DNA of 64,000 nucleotides from Prostheceraeus crozeri (Eukaryota > Platyhelminthes > Polycladida > Euryleptidae). The DNA lies in the NCBI GenBank assembly GCA_907163375.1, contig CAJQUW010006143.1, positions 92,464 through 156,463 of the forward strand. The letters run 5' to 3'. The number at the start of each line of letters is the position of its first letter. Position 1 is the stretch's first letter. Position numbers and translations under genes: made by a program. Below, in pieces: positions 1 through 11,309 of this stretch. The notes below the pieces were generated by a model. That model worked only from the letters and a program-made list of their open reading frames with translations, made no database searches and was not told where the DNA came from.

Positions 1-1373
1 TAAAGGACGGAGATTTTCCACCTCGGAGAAAAATTTTTAAACCTTTTATCGCCATTTACTGTCCTTGTTGCTGCCCAATAGCTTTGGGCCTCCACAACGC
101 ACGAATCGAACTATCTTAGCTTTGTGGGTTTTGAAGTATAGCACATGTACCAAATAAACAATTGGGTATGGAGAAAGAACAATGCTGCAATTTGTAAGAT
201 TAAGTAAAGAATAAAATTAATGAAAGCCCCAAAGATAACAGGAACTTGAATAAGTTTTGGTCATTGCATAAGTCCGATGTAGGGATTCGGAATAGAATAG
301 TATAAAAAAAATAGTTGCGTGCCCTGTTCTCGTCGATATTATGTCAAAATCTGACAAATTTTGATCTCTATCTCCCTCCTGTAATGCGCATAAATAGCTA
401 ACCTGCTGCAAACAAAATATCCACTCGCAACAAATTTGAAGTAATTTTATTGGATAAGCGTAATTGCCAAAATTAATATCTGACAAATCGTGATTACAAT
501 TTTCTTATCACCAAATTCCGCTTTCAATTAGACAGATTACATCAACCAATGAACACACTTAAAAGCTTGATTCGTCTTGAGTTCTCGGTGGTGAACAGAT
601 TTATCTCAAGTGTGGAATTTTTGCAAAAAAAAAACTGGTATTGTAAGTAATTAACCAATCAATCCCTTAAGGATTTTAATTGCTTCAATCCTCTGAGAAT
701 AGACTTGAAGCTGATGCATGCAATAATTTCTTAAAATTTGGTCATTATTTGAATGTCAACATCTTGCGGTTTTTCTCAAGAATAGACAACAAGGCAGAAG
801 CAAATGGATTAGATTCACAAATATTTTAAAGCATGTGCCCAATTACAATTTGTTTAAAAACAATCTGGGTATTGTAATTTCATTCTTTATTGAAGTAACA
901 TACTGATTCTAATATTTCTAACACTGATTTTAAAATGTTGTTATAGTCAATTATTCTGGTAAATGAAACATTAGTTAAAATAGGTAAGGTTGCAAATAAT
1001 TATTAATTCAGACAAGTCGATCGACTTATTTGTTTATGCTGTCTCACAATATCAACTAATGTAAAAGAATTTAAATGGGCCTCAACCCTTTTCAGAACCA
1101 TCACATCCAAAAAAGCCTGTTCGAGAATCTCCCATCAACATGCTGAAAATCCCAAACTTTATAATTTGTCCCAAATTTGATCAGGCAACGCATCATATAC
1201 TATTCTTCATAGTTAAAAAGGCAAGCGGCATTTAATTTTTTATAATTCTCAAATTAAATGCTCGCAGCAACCAGCAGACCCCTAAAATTTAAAATTGAAT
1301 GATAAGTTATAAAAACAATAGTGTACTTAGGTGCTATACATACAATTCTACGTGTGTGTCTATTATACAAAAG
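1..1373. other. Anonymous AT-rich DNA
   Basis: No convincing gene, repeat with ends, or RNA gene seen. Open frames here are short, AT-rich and lack recognisable motifs. Confidence 0.6.
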
Positions 1374-1742
1374 TCAGTGAACGGGTAGCACATCAAAAAA
1401 TGTGTATTTAAAACAAATTACAGAAACAGTACAAATAAGTAACATGAAAGAGAAGAAGAAAGACATGTTAACTATGGAAGGCCAATCCAAGGTTGGCTTC
1501 ATGAAAGCAGCATGAACAGCATTGGGCGGCGGCCTGGGGGCGTTGAAGCGAAACCAGAGAGTTTCTTCTGGAAAATCCAGTCGATCGCCTTGCCATGCTG
1601 CACTCTCCATGCCGGTCCGGACCCATCTGCCACCTATCAGATTGATTGTGTCGAGAGTCAACAGGATGCCAAGCATCGAAAGTCTCAACTGGCCATTTGT
1701 GAGGAAAACGAAATCCCGCTGGAGCCCAAGAAACCGCACCAT
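1374..1742 (-). CDS. Doubtful 122-residue ORF with C-terminal membrane segment
   Basis: I do not recognise this protein. The frame starts at an ATG on the minus strand and runs 122 codons. It lies in a locally GC-richer stretch (about 1500-1800), which is unusual for this AT-rich region and is the main reason to list it. The last 30 or so residues contain a hydrophobic segment (SFFFSFMLLICTVSVICF) that could span a membrane, and the middle holds a tryptophan- and proline-containing stretch (FRFNAPRPPP). Two other frames are also open across the same GC-rich patch, so the open frame may be chance. It could be a single exon of a spliced host gene, but I found no partner exons. Confidence 0.22.
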   Translation of the reverse strand: MVRFLGLQRDFVFLTNGQLRLSMLGILLTLDTINLIGGRWVRTGMESAAWQGDRLDFPEETLWFRFNAPRPPPNAVHAAFMKPTLDWPSIVNMSFFFSFMLLICTVSVICFKYTFFDVLPVH

Positions 1743-1829
1743 TTATTTGCATTGTGGGGGCGAACGAGCTGTCACAGCCTCCTCAGCAACGCTGCACTGG
1801 TAATGGTAGCTTGGCTGCAGCGATGAGGT

Positions 1830-3620
1830 GACTTTTGATTTGTTTAAGAGAAGGCCAATAAAAAAAAGATGATTTACTTATTGGTTGATATTTCGAATTA
1901 TTAGTTGTCAAGTAATAAGATCTTTTCTTATTGTCCTTATCTAATTTCATTGTTTAAAAATATATTACCGCTTCATGTACGAGCTCGCATCGTATACTAA
2001 CAATGATATCTTATTACTGGCTCTTGTGAGCTTATTAGTGTAGAAAATATCAGTCCCAAGCCTCTCCTCCCGAGCCTATTTCCGGAGAGGGTGGGGACAG
2101 CGGCTTGCAAAGTCTGCATATCCTGCACGCAAACGGAACATGTACAAAATGCAATTGGTGTCCCCTATTCATACATTTCGGGTTTTTGCTTTTCTCACTT
2201 CTTCCCTACTTTAAGCTGTTCTGTGCATGTAGTTATGAATATAAGCTATATGAGAATCCGGATAGTGTTGACGCAAACTCCCTTAGCAACATCACGATTA
2301 GAAACACTCCTTAGCCCAATGGATGTCAATTAAGCGGGCTCGATTGTATTTTGTAACGTGTGATTATTTAGCTTTATTCAAAATCACCTTTGCAAGCAAT
2401 TTCTAATACCACAAATATCAACATATAGTTTTTTTATAATAAGCTTTACATATATTTTTTTTATTGCCGATAATAACGCCAAGGCAAGATGATGAGCATG
2501 ATTGATTAAAGTTCTTATCGCCATTGATCACACACTGAATCTCTTCTTGGAACAAATTTCAATATCCTGATTATGTGTTTGAAGCTTCACTAAAACAAAT
2601 ACGGTGGGCTTTCTTCCTGAGCAGAATATTTACTAGGTAAATCCCCGCCATAAAATGAAAAATACAGAGATAAAGCAGACTTAAAGTGGTTTTTGCAATT
2701 TCTCGAAAATGGAGTCTTTGAACCGGCAAACATTCTTAAACTGTACATCACATATACAATGCATTCAAGAATATGACGCCATTCATTCAATGACATAGAA
2801 CGGCAAGTGCTCCTCACACAATCTTGAATTCAGAGTCTCCAGTAAAATAAAGCCATGGTAAGGTTTAGTGTTTGCTCCTTCATCTGATACCCCAATTTTT
2901 CGTTTGCATGAAATCGCACTTGAATGGCCAAAAAAGCGATAGTTGGCAAGGCAACAGATTTTGCAGCATTCAAGTTTGCTATTATAATGTTATTTGGAAC
3001 TGGAACTAGACATTGGTAAAATTCTTGCAGTGTCATCTAACCTTCAATGTAGGACAACAGACACGAATAACTACTATAGGCTTAAAAAGTGCAAATAGAA
3101 CCTTGAAAATTTCACGATGAATTTTAAGTCGGAAGTTCATGGAAGTGCTAAAAATCGTTTTCTTTTTGCCATTTATGTGCAATTTGACGCAAAGAAAAGG
3201 AACCATAGATTTTGAACACAGTCTGAAATGAGCGAATGAATTTGAAACAGCGGAGGGACAATGTTTGCACATTTTTCAGTCCACTAGTCCGATGAAGCCG
3301 ATTCCGAAGTGTTTTTATGATGATAATTCGATCGATCTGCAGCACACAAATCTTGTAATTACCAGAAGTATGACCATTACGGTGAATAATGCTCATAGTC
3401 AAGATTCAACAATAGTATAAGAACCCTTCTTCTGACCATTTTGTGATCAATACCTTGAAAACTTTTTGAGCCTCTGGTTGAAATCGATTTCCATAGAAAA
3501 GATAGGAAATGGACACCCTTCTTTATTTCCCTCTAAACTTTTGTTTATTTGCAAGCTTGATCTGTTCCCCACATCTTCTTCCATTTTTTCGATTTTCTCC
3601 TCTTTGAAACGATAGATTCT
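1830..3620. other. Intergenic, nothing recognised
   Basis: Only short frames without motifs. No terminal repeats or RNA genes noticed. Confidence 0.55.
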
Positions 3621-3644
3621 TTCGTCATTGGGGGTGGTGAGCAA

Positions 3645-4175
3645 CGAAGAGCCTTTTTTCTTCTTTTTTCACTTTCCTTTTCTTTCTCTTCTTTACTCTC
3701 CTTTCCTTTTCCTTCTTTTATCTTCTTTTCTTTTTTCCTCCTTTCTTTTCTCTTCTTTTTTCTTCTTTTCTCATTATCTCTTCTTTCTTTCTCTTTCTTA
3801 TTCGCTTTCCCTTTTTTTTCTTTTTCTTCTATTTCTTTCTTCTTTTTCTTTTCTCCTCATTTTCATTTCTTTCTTTTATCGTTTTACTCTCTTTTCTTTC
3901 TTTCTTTCCTTTTTTTTCTATCGATCCTCTCCTTCTTTCCCTTTTATCTCTCTCTCTATCTTATCTCTCTTTCTTCTCCTTTTTCTTCTTTCTTCTTTCA
4001 TCTTCTTTTCTTTTTGTATTCCTCCTTCCTGTCTCTCTTCTTTTTCTCTCTTTTCTTTTTTCCTCCTTTTTCTTTCTTTTCTTCTTTTCTCTTTCTTCTT
4101 TCCTTTTTCTTTCCCTTTTCTTCTGCCTTTCTTCCTTCTCTCTCTTTCTTGCTTCTTTTTTTTTTCTACTACTTC
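3645..4175 (+). repeat. Pyrimidine-rich low-complexity tract
   Basis: About 530 bases of almost pure C and T on the plus strand, built from irregular CTTTT, CTTCTTTT and TTTCTC units. Long open frames cross it on both strands but encode only Phe/Ser/Leu or Lys/Arg/Glu runs. These are a by-product of the composition. Long polypurine-polypyrimidine tracts can form triplex (H-DNA) structures, which is inference here. Confidence 0.9.
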
Positions 4176-4209
4176 TTCTCTCTGCGAAAGTTTTGGCTGC
4201 TAACTGATG

Positions 4210-5050
4210 TTTATCCATTGCCCTCGAATTCTGGCTCTTTGCTTCCAAGTCATTCAGCTGGTGGGTCACCCCCGCCCCCCCTCTCTCTGGGTACATTTTC
4301 ATCTTCCATGACACTTTGTGTCCTTATCAAAAGTTGCTGGTCTTTTTCCTCCTGACGAATGTCTTGCCCTCCATCATTTCCGATGTTAAGGATCAGTTTC
4401 CTCCATTGCCGATCGGTGATTGCATTTTTGTCGGTTTTGCGTCAACCTCGTCATTAGTGGAGGTAAATTCGAGCACTCTGAAGGCCCTTGCCGACTCTCT
4501 TTCGGACAAATGACTGTATCTTGCTGCGTCTGTCAACGAATGTTCTTTAAACCAGCGAAGGAACTCTTGGTAGTGGCGGTGGAGAGTAAAGAAGTCCAAA
4601 TTCATCGGACACCACTCCGACTTTTCTTGAAATGGTCCCATACTCTGAATTATTGATCGTTCCACATCTGTCTGTGAGGGGGGTGATTGGAGGCGTTTTT
4701 AAATAACTTTCGCCAACTTTTTCTATTTTCGATGGCGAACAACAAAGTGAGATCAGCTTATCTCGCGTCTTTGGTTTCTTCGACATGACTGTAAGAACGT
4801 TCCTCTTGAATGAAAGAAGCAACATGATACCATCATATATACCGCACACACAAACACACTATCATTACATCATTAGATCGAGGGTCGATCAATGGTCAGC
4901 TGCAAAGTCTGTTTGTTCCTTTGGACTACAATCTACTGACATCAGTCTCGTCAAAAGTGATGTAAACCGGCAGTCAAGCGTCAGTAAATGATTTTACATA
5001 ATGAAGATGGACCTTGGCATGTACACAATCATTTTGCTTGAAGCCACCAA
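4210..5050. other. Intergenic, nothing recognised
   Basis: Several overlapping frames of 60-100 codons occur on both strands, but none has a recognisable motif. Confidence 0.45.
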
Positions 5051-5052
5051 TA

Positions 5053-5110
5053 TGCAGTTGAGGACCTTTCGCCCATGCAGACACAGGTTATGATCACATT
5101 TTAAATAGCT
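5053..5110. repeat. Left arm of a 1.3-kb-spaced inverted repeat
   Basis: The stretch beginning TTGAGGACCTTTCG and ending near ATGATCACA recurs in inverse orientation at about 6335-6395. Both copies share the blocks TTGAGGACCTTTCG, CAGGT and ATGATCACA. They bracket the GIY-YIG fragment at 5274-5507, so they probably are oppositely oriented terminal pieces of a Penelope-like element. Confidence 0.6.
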
Positions 5111-5273
5111 TATGGACTGTATAGCCACATTTTCAGATTTTCAAGGAAGCCTGTTTTACTCGTGTTCATGGAAGTTGTGATCATGTGTTTCATAATTTGA
5201 ATGACGCGTGGACACTCTCTCGTAATGTTTAGCAAGATGTTGTAATTTATTTTAATCAGCATTTGTTAAAAAA

Positions 5274-5507
5274 ATGAAAAAAGTGAAACGGTGTACTTCC
5301 ATCAGTTGCAGAAATCCAAATAAGAACATATGCCATAGTGAATTAGTAATTTATAAAATTGACTGTAAACATTGCAAACATTTTTACATAGGAAGCACAG
5401 TCAGATTTCTGCACACGCGAATCAATGAACATCTTACTCACCATCATTCTTCTGTTCACAAACACCTCCAGTTGTGTAAATCCGATATTGATGTAGACAT
5501 TGATTGA
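5274..5507 (+). pseudogene. Penelope-like element GIY-YIG endonuclease fragment
   Basis: The 77-residue frame contains a C..C, C..C cysteine framework followed by LVIYKIDCKHCKHFYIGST and a downstream TRINEHL block. This is the signature of the GIY-YIG nuclease found at the C terminus of Penelope-like retroelements, where it nicks target DNA for target-primed reverse transcription. The Tyr pair, the Gly of FYIGST and the Arg of TRINEHL are all visible. No reverse transcriptase is found upstream, so this is a 5'-truncated copy. It lies between the inverted repeats at 5053 and 6335. A host GIY-YIG protein is unlikely given the short length and the cysteine pattern. Confidence 0.7.
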
Positions 5508-5624
5508 CAGAGGATGTCAATCGAGCCATCAACTTTAAGCCTTCGAAGAATCTGTGCTAATCAAAAGACCTGTCCTACATTACAATGCAGGGAGACTGCA
5601 ACAGAATAATCAATCACATGATTT

Positions 5625-5895
5625 TTTGAATTTTGAAAAAAAAATTTTGCAAAAATTGAGAAAAAAGAAAAAAAAAAGAAAAGAGAGAATTTTGAAAATA
5701 GATTGAATAAAAAGAGAAGTAAAAAGAGATGAACTGAAGAGGATAAAAGAAGATTTTGAATGGAAAAAGAATAGGATGATTGATTGAAATGAAAATTTGA
5801 TTGATTGAAGATTGAAAAGAATGAGATGATACCAAATGATTGAGAAAAAGAGAAGAGCAAATTGAAGGAAAATGATGAAAAAAAGTGAAGATGAA
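5625..5895. repeat. Purine-rich low-complexity tract
   Basis: A and G dominate the plus strand with repeated GAAAA, GATTGA and AAAGAG units. A 135-codon minus-strand frame across it (Phe/Ser/Leu-rich) is a composition artefact. Confidence 0.75.
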
Positions 5896-6334
5896 ATGCC
5901 TTCCTTTTCAGCATTGTGTCTGCTTGATAAGGCCGTCTTAACGGTGAAAATTTGTAGTAAACGATCACTTTCCCAAATTAGATTTTAGCAGCTTGGCTTA
6001 AAACCTTTAAATACTCGTAAATACTCTCTTGTAAGTTCTTGAGTATATGTTCAGTGTCTCGAGTTATTTCTGCCTTTTTTTATTTTTCTTTGTTTCTTTC
6101 TCATTTATTTATGTATTTATTGACAATTTCATTTATTGCACATATGCATTCCTTTAACAAGTACGAGTACATGTGCTTATTAGTGCTGGTGCATATGCCT
6201 GTTGAATGTCTCTACATGTAATTGCTTGCACTATAGCTGCTTGCTTCTATATTTGCTGCCGGTTGTCGTATACCTATGGCTTTGTGTATCCGTGATGTGA
6301 GTTAAAGTGAATAGCTACATCAACAGTCATGTCT

Positions 6335-6395
6335 CGCAAGCTCTTTCAATTGTGATCATGACCTGCGCCTGCCCAGACGAAAGGTCCTCAATATT
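6335..6395. repeat. Right arm of the inverted repeat paired with 5053-5110
   Basis: Contains TGTGATCATGACCTG followed by CGAAAGGTCCTCAA, which is the reverse complement of the left arm with scattered differences. It marks the far edge of the Penelope-like remnant. Confidence 0.6.
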
Positions 6396-8320
6396 ATAAG
6401 CGGCTATAATGAGAACAACATCGTTTTACTTGGGTTCTTCTATCAAACAAATGATTTTCGTAATGCTTGAAGTTCAATTATTAATCATTTTGCTATTTTT
6501 GCTCGTTGCTAACTTACACTAGATTGTTATTCGGAAAACAAGAAATTTTGATAGAAAATCAACTGTGCAATTGATATCGACACTCGAGCAGGTTTTTCAG
6601 CATTGACATTTTCTTCTATTGAAACGAACACACCTGAACACTCCTTTTTATGAAGTCAAGATGCCTAATAATTAATCAAGAAAATGATTCAAACGGCATT
6701 TCAATCAAATTTGTTATCTACGTCAGATACTTTCTGAATATTCTAATACTGCCCTTATCTCTACTGCGAATAATCAAGCCAGTTTTACGATTGTTGCGTG
6801 TTTTCCGGAAACTCCGTATTCACGAAGTATGCTGTATACAGACACTGCTTATTTTGCTTAACTTCTGAATCTAGAATACCTGATTGGAACTGATCAGATA
6901 ATTATTAATGTTTTTTTCATTTTCTGCAAATTTGGTGCTTGCAAATTTTGGTTTCAGTTCATTTTCTTCACACACTTGATTGAAGATGCCTTTATAAGCA
7001 TACATAGGTGCCATGACAAGTAATCAAGCTGCGAAATATATTGGCATAAGCTTATTTGGAAATCTAGTTGATTTTCATTTTACGATATATAGCACCATTT
7101 TGCTTTTCAATATATTTCTAAAACTAATGATAACGCGTTCATGCCGATCACTCGCTCGCTAGCTCACCATTTTGAAATCTCGTTCGCTCGCTCATTCTCA
7201 GAAATCTATCGTTTCTGATCGTTTCTACTCAGGTTTTACGCATAAAACTGACTACTTATTTGTTAAAAATAATTAAATCAGTAACATGATATACACGTAT
7301 TCTCTTTAAATATTCGACGGCTGTGCAGTGTACGTAAAAATTCAACGAATTTATTGCATGTTTTGCTACTTCGGAATGATGTATCTCCATTTCTCCAATT
7401 GCTTCCTAATGCTTCTTTCCTCTCTTCTCCGTTGGTCGCTCTGTCTGACCCACATATTTTCACTCATTGTTCGCATGTATAATTTTCACACCGGGCCTCA
7501 TTTTTCTTCCGTGCATCAACATTGTTTGCAGTCTATGCAGTAAAAGTGAGTGATGTTACCAGCAAGTGCAGTGCAATAAGTTTGGATTGGGTTCGGGAAA
7601 TGCAATTTTGAGTTAGATCGGGTCGGAGTTTCTTTCTTATCATAAACCCGAGAAAATCGAAACCCGAACTAGAGTTTTGCAGGTTTGAGAGCACAGATTT
7701 GATAATCTGTTACATAACACATTTTCTATCAGAGAATGGTTAATGGAGTATCATTCATGCATGTAGTGGCCTGATCAATTGATTTGATCAATGCTTTTGC
7801 TTTTAGTATTGACTTGATGAAATAATTATCATTATTAAGGAGCATTGTTATTTCCTGTGTGAATACAGTGTATTCACTTTTAGATCTGTTACTTTGTTGT
7901 TTTTATCGAAGTTACATCAGAATTATGACAAAACGACTTCGTGCGGCTGTTTCTCGTGAGATGCACTGATTTAATTCAGAAATGTGAAAATGTGTCCTTT
8001 CAATCCTGAGTTATCGACGATGACTGCTTTCTGGTACCGTACCGTTAGTGACATCATACACGGTCAAGAGATGTTTGGTACAGATGTGATGGCTGGCTCT
8101 TTGGTTGATGACTCTGGAAATGCTTGGGTGGCTACTTGGTTCAATAATTCATGTATTTTTCATGTTCACTGTTCATGTTTAATGTGCACTCATTATAATT
8201 GGTTACATAAAAATAACACCAGTATTGAAAGAGCATATATTAGTAATAGTAGTAACATGTTTATTGATTGCTTGCACACCAAATTGCACAAGGACACACA
8301 GAAAGGCAGTCTGAGAATTA
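6396..8320. other. Intergenic, nothing firm
   Basis: No gene seen. At about 7588-7680 a GGGTTCGGG and a later ACCCGAAC form a weak inverted pair that could be a small decayed MITE. A cluster of CTCGCTCG-like units lies near 7150-7195. Confidence 0.45.
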
Positions 8321-8329
8321 CCATCAAAT

Positions 8330-8514
8330 GTGGCAACTTGTGCCACTTTTTTGTGCTTTTGTGAGATTGCATCCAGGGAAATTGTTTTTAGAATCCCAAA
8401 CGTACATAGCTTTAGGCCTCAGGTTTCCAGAAATTTTGTCTAGCTATACTATTGACACTAGGACCCTCCAAAAATGGCACAAGTTACCCCATCAAATGGG
8501 CAACTTGTGCCACT
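8330..8514. repeat. Repeated palindromic GTGGCAACTTGTGCCAC motif
   Basis: The near-palindrome GTGGCAACTTGTGCCAC occurs at 8330-8346. A shortened inverse form (TGGCACAAGTTACCC) lies at 8475-8489 and a direct form (GGGCAACTTGTGCCAC) at 8499-8514. Weaker GTGCCAC copies lie at 9058 and 9080. The arrangement looks like remnants of terminal repeats of a small transposon, but I cannot define both ends. Confidence 0.45.
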
Positions 8515-8519
8515 CATCG

Positions 8520-10029
8520 TATTTTATATTTATTCGGTCATTTGCTTACAGACATTACTCGAAATCACAAAACCCAATGCTTCTAATACATTTCACTACA
8601 TTAAAACAGTGCCAGTCGGACAAGTAACTCGAGGATAATGCAGAATATATAATAATATGATAGCAAATATAAAAACAAATATCATAAAGATGGTAATTTT
8701 ATCCTTAATTAAAATTGATCAGATAACAATCGTATATCACTCGAATTAAAGGGTTTCAAATCACTTGTAATGATCATTCGAGGAATTGCTGTAACAATTT
8801 AATCGAAGTTGGCAGATAGTAAAAAAACTGGCGTGAACATGCTGGCACGGGCTGCTCCAAAAGGTCACACAATTCATCGAATACAATTACCATTCGCTAC
8901 AGTTAACATTGAAACGAAGAACGCTTCTTCTAAGAACGTGAGGTGGGCTTATACTACTTTACCAGTACTCTACGCTTTACTGATCAATAGCCATAATTAA
9001 TATTCTTGACCAGCTTATACTACATGAAAAGCATCTCTGTACAATAGAAATCCAATTGTGCCACCGACCTCCGGGGTATGTGCCACGAAAATCGACTGAT
9101 TTTGATAAAATTGGTCTGACAATTTCAAAAATAAACCAATTTTGTAGTTGACCGAGTGACAGGAGATCATCTTTCTGAGAAAGTTATGCGAAAGTAATCA
9201 TAACTCCCCATTTCAGTTTATAGACCGATATAATAAAGTAAAAGTTAAAAGTATCAAAGACAGGCATTCGGCGTCCAGCGCCTTCAACGGTTGATGTTTA
9301 CTTGGGCTATCGACGGTTTATATCGACGGTATCATCGCCGATAATACAATTAAAAATCTTACAGATGGATGTAAAGGTTAAAAAACGACCGTGGATCAAG
9401 TTACCCCAGTTGACAGTAGCTACTTTTTGCACGAGCAAAACGTTTGGGCGGAGAGTGGATTACGAGGTCGAGAGTTTGATGTTCCATGGAACAGTTTCAA
9501 TGCTGAAGTCTGGTGGCGGCGGGAATCAAGGGGGATGAATTTTGCACAGCTGCAATGAGATCCGTAAATAAATGGTCCTCATATTGTTGCTGGTGTTCAA
9601 TGTTAATTTTAATAAGTGCTATTAGCCTACCATGAAATGCAGTCTGTGTCAATGTGACGCATATATACACTAGGTGACATGCCACGCGTGATTCACGCGT
9701 AATTACGGAACACCCCAAACATCCGTGGTTAAGGACATTGTATTCTTCTACACGGGTACATACGCGCTGCACTAAGAGTCAGAAATCACTTGATCTGATG
9801 CTGTTAAAACATGGGGAATGTTTATGAATACGCGCGGGCAAGCGTTTATAGTTTGCGCGTCGTCTATAACGGTTGTCTGCGTTGCCGCTTGAACCACGGA
9901 TGAACCGCTAAGTATGTTCGGTCTTCCCTGAGCATGAAATTGAGGTCCTATATTGTTTAGCCTCTGATACATGCAGACACATGAGACGCAAAGTCTATGT
10001 AACAGGACTGCCAACTATACTAACTTATG
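8520..10029. other. Intergenic, nothing recognised
   Basis: Short frames only. An 80-codon and a 91-codon minus-strand frame near 9497-10014 carry no motif I know. Confidence 0.5.
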
Positions 10030-11305
10030 CAGTCCGTTTCATAAAAAGTGGATCATCCTAAAATTTGACTAAATAAAACATAAGTATGATACAGAAAGCA
10101 TTTTTCATGTTATTTCATGTCCCTAATATATTTAAATGTCCTTATATAATCTAATAAGCTATGATACAGTAACGGTTCTCAAGAAGCTAATATTTTGTGG
10201 CCCTACCCTTATTGTCAATGACATTACCAATTCGTCTAGGCATTGATTCGATGACATCGTTGATTTTTGACTGATCTAACTTTCTCCACTCTCTTTTTAA
10301 CAGTGACGTAAGTTGTGATACGCCATCTGTAGGTAGCAGTGAACGACGAACGTTACGTTTTAGAATACTCCATACCTTTTCTATGGGATTCAGATCAGGA
10401 GAACGAGCTGGCCAAGATAATGTCCTAAGCCCTAATTGAGACTTGCATAAGTTGACTCTACTACTCCTGTGACACGTGGCATTATCATCCATAAATAACC
10501 AAGTCGATGGATCACCAAGTTGATCTGTCATTTGGCCAATGTTCATTCGTAAAACATTCACATAGCGTTCAGAATTCATGGTTCCTTGCTCTATGTGAAG
10601 TTCTGAGCGGCCATTGGTCCAAATGCCAGCCCAAATCAGTATAGTCGCACCACCTTGTACCCGGGGACGATGTAAATGTCTCGGAATTTCCTGATCAGAT
10701 TTTATCCATAATCTCAATCGACCATCACTATTCTTCAGACGGACTGATGCTTCATTAGACCAGACAGCCCGATCCCATTGATTTCGCCAGTGACAATGAC
10801 TCATTGCCCATCTGAGACGTCTTTTTGTATGCTGATCTGATAATTCGATCTGAGAGGGCCTCTTACAGCTCTTGAAATTCGACTCAATAAGTCTTCTACG
10901 AATAGTGGACTTAGAAATAGACGAGACTAGTGCAACCATCTCAGTTAACGAGAGACTTGGATCAACTTTAACAAATCTCAAAATTAGGTGGTCTCTACGT
11001 TTGGATGTTTTGCGTTGACGGCCAGAGCCCTCTTTACGACAGAGTCGAAAATCATCATTATGCCATCGATGCACATTTGTGTAAGGGACATTTAGTCGCT
11101 TGCTTGTAGCTCACAAAGAAAACCCTAGTTCTAGCAAGGCTGACACTTTGCCTTTTGTGAATGCGATCTCGTCATTGTTCATTTGTGCTTTGTATTGTTT
11201 TCATCCGGTAAGAGATAGATTTCTAGCTGAAAGCAATCAGGAGTGCTGCCAACACCACCTCAACGAAGTCAAGAAGCTATGGAACATGAAGTCCAGAACT
11301 GGAAG
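10030..11305 (-). mobile_element. Tc1-family DNA transposon, copy 1 (inactive)
   Basis: The 3' end of the element is at 10030, where CAGTCCGTTTCATAAAA matches the terminal repeat of copy 2 at 23319-24201. Between the end and the transposase stop the two copies are almost the same sequence. The transposase lies at 10187-11182. Upstream of it, 11230-11300 still matches copy 2 (the stretch around TGCTGCCAACACCACC). Beyond about 11305 I see no further match and no second terminal repeat, so the 5' end seems lost or displaced. Confidence 0.8.
10187..11182 (-). pseudogene. Tc1-type DDE transposase, disabled
   Basis: Reading from the ATG at 11182 (MNNDEIAFTKGKVS) the frame gives about 332 codons, close to the usual Tc1 transposase length of about 340. 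An N-terminal helix-turn-helix with LNVPYTNVHRW is followed by the catalytic core. The core shows WSNEASV where active relatives have WSDE, then MDDNATCH, then SPDLNPIEKVW, with 34 residues between the second Asp and the Glu (DD34E). Two defects are visible. A TGA codon interrupts the first helix-turn-helix region shortly before SKRLNVPY, and the first catalytic Asp is Asn. The copy is therefore non-functional. The same family recurs at 23319-24201. Confidence 0.88.
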
Positions 11306-11309
11306 CAGG

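Noticed and set aside
3628-4355. Long open frames on both strands (up to 191 codons)
   Set aside because: They are produced by the pyrimidine-rich tract and contain only Phe/Ser/Leu or Lys/Arg/Glu.
5561-5968. 135-codon minus-strand frame rich in Phe and Ser
   Set aside because: Falls on a purine-rich low-complexity tract and has no motif.
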